Origin: Methylomarinovum caldicuralii
GTDB lineage: Bacteria; Pseudomonadota; Gammaproteobacteria; Methylococcales; Methylothermaceae
Assembly: GCF_033126985.1 (NCBI RefSeq)
Contig: NZ_AP024714.1
Coordinates: 310,001-374,000, forward strand
DNA length: 64,000 nt
Direction of reading: 5' to 3'
Part shown: positions 63,763 through 64,000 of the stretch, piece by piece
Numbering within the stretch: the first letter of the stretch is position 1
Layout: each line of letters opens with the position of its first letter
Made by a program: the position numbers and the translations under genes
The notes under the pieces: generated by a model
Told to the model about the DNA's origin: nothing
Database searches by the model: none
Seen by the model: the letters and a program-made list of their open reading frames with translations, nothing else

Positions 63763-64000
63763 ATGACTTACCGCAACTTCCAATCGATCGCCAACAGATT
63801 GATCTTGTGTTCTTTAGCGCTAGCGCCTGGTGCTGTTTCTCTGGCGATGGCCAACGATCTCAACGATGGCATTGCTATCGACGACCCGATCGATGATTCA
63901 CTGAAGCCTACTCTAAACGTCCCCTTTATTCTCATGAAGGCCAAGGCGGCCGAATTAAGATCCAAGAAAGGTTTGAAATCTTCACGCCCGGTCATCACCC
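63763..64000 (+). CDS. secreted protein, N-terminal part (cut by window edge)
   Basis: From ATG 63763, preceded by GAGGTAAACACC, 79 codons run open to the window edge. A signal peptide is visible (LILCSLALAPGAVSLAMA, cleavage near residue 30), then an acidic start of the mature part (NDLNDGIAIDDPIDD) and a Lys-rich segment (LMKAKAAELRSKKGLK). It does not contain the NQGS repeat. It starts 15 bp after the repeat paralogue and so is probably in the same transcript; it may export, anchor or process those proteins. Confidence 0.65.
   Translation, partial: MTYRNFQSIANRLILCSLALAPGAVSLAMANDLNDGIAIDDPIDDSLKPTLNVPFILMKAKAAELRSKKGLKSSRPVIT

Overview
The window comes from a GC-rich (roughly two thirds G+C by eye) gammaproteobacterium. 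Gene order shows this: mreBCD-mrdAB-mltB-rlpA-dacA-ybeD-lipBA, hfq-hflX-hflKC-hisZ-purA, gmk-yicC and dciA/secA-argJ-nudix are all typical of that class. gatCAB (indirect Gln/Asn-tRNA charging), a sulfolipid-free housekeeping content and several genes typical of chemolithotrophic or methanotrophic gammaproteobacteria fit a Methylococcales- or Chromatiales-like host, but the genus cannot be read from this stretch. Almost all of it is dense core genome with short or overlapping gene junctions.

Layout. 1-3.2 kb: nitrogen control (amtB-glnK divergent from ntrBC around a perfect NtrC palindrome). 3.2-3.8 kb: a TnpB transposase remnant and Cys and Gly tRNA genes. 3.8-5.7 kb: macrodomain protein and M18 aminopeptidase. 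5.7-15.6 kb (minus strand): gatCAB followed without a break by a specialised Hsp70 set (TPR protein, J-like protein, GrpE-like protein, HscC-type Hsp70, zinc-ribbon protein, glycine-zipper lipoprotein) and purD. 15.8-17.3 kb: an IS1380-type insertion sequence lying between divergent gatC and mreB. 17.4-29.2 kb: cell-shape and peptidoglycan genes running into lipoate synthesis. 29.2-42.8 kb: mixed core genes (MscS channel, SprT, DciA, SecA, ArgJ, Nudix/ThiE-like fusion, HDOD regulator, lytic transglycosylase, Gmk, YicC, a Ser/Thr kinase with an MCE lipoprotein). 42.8-49.0 kb (minus): hfq-hflX-hflK-hflC-hisZ-purA. 49.2-61.5 kb: ispH, a K+ channel pair, EAL/HDOD protein, hslR-xseA, cytochrome c4, malate dehydrogenase, desaturase, lipoprotein, SPOR protein, argS.

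61.5-64.0 kb is the unusual part. A 590-bp unit is present three times in tandem. Each unit encodes a 104-residue secreted protein made of a signal peptide and two 40-residue Asn/Ser/Thr-rich repeats. A fourth, diverged paralogue (147 residues, three repeats) follows, then the start of another secreted protein. The first two units each end in a short decayed copy of the 5' end of the fourth gene, which shows how the array was probably built. I do not recognise this repeat family; it is the best candidate here for something undescribed, with the dedicated Hsp70 set (whose J-like partner has lost the HPD aspartate) second.
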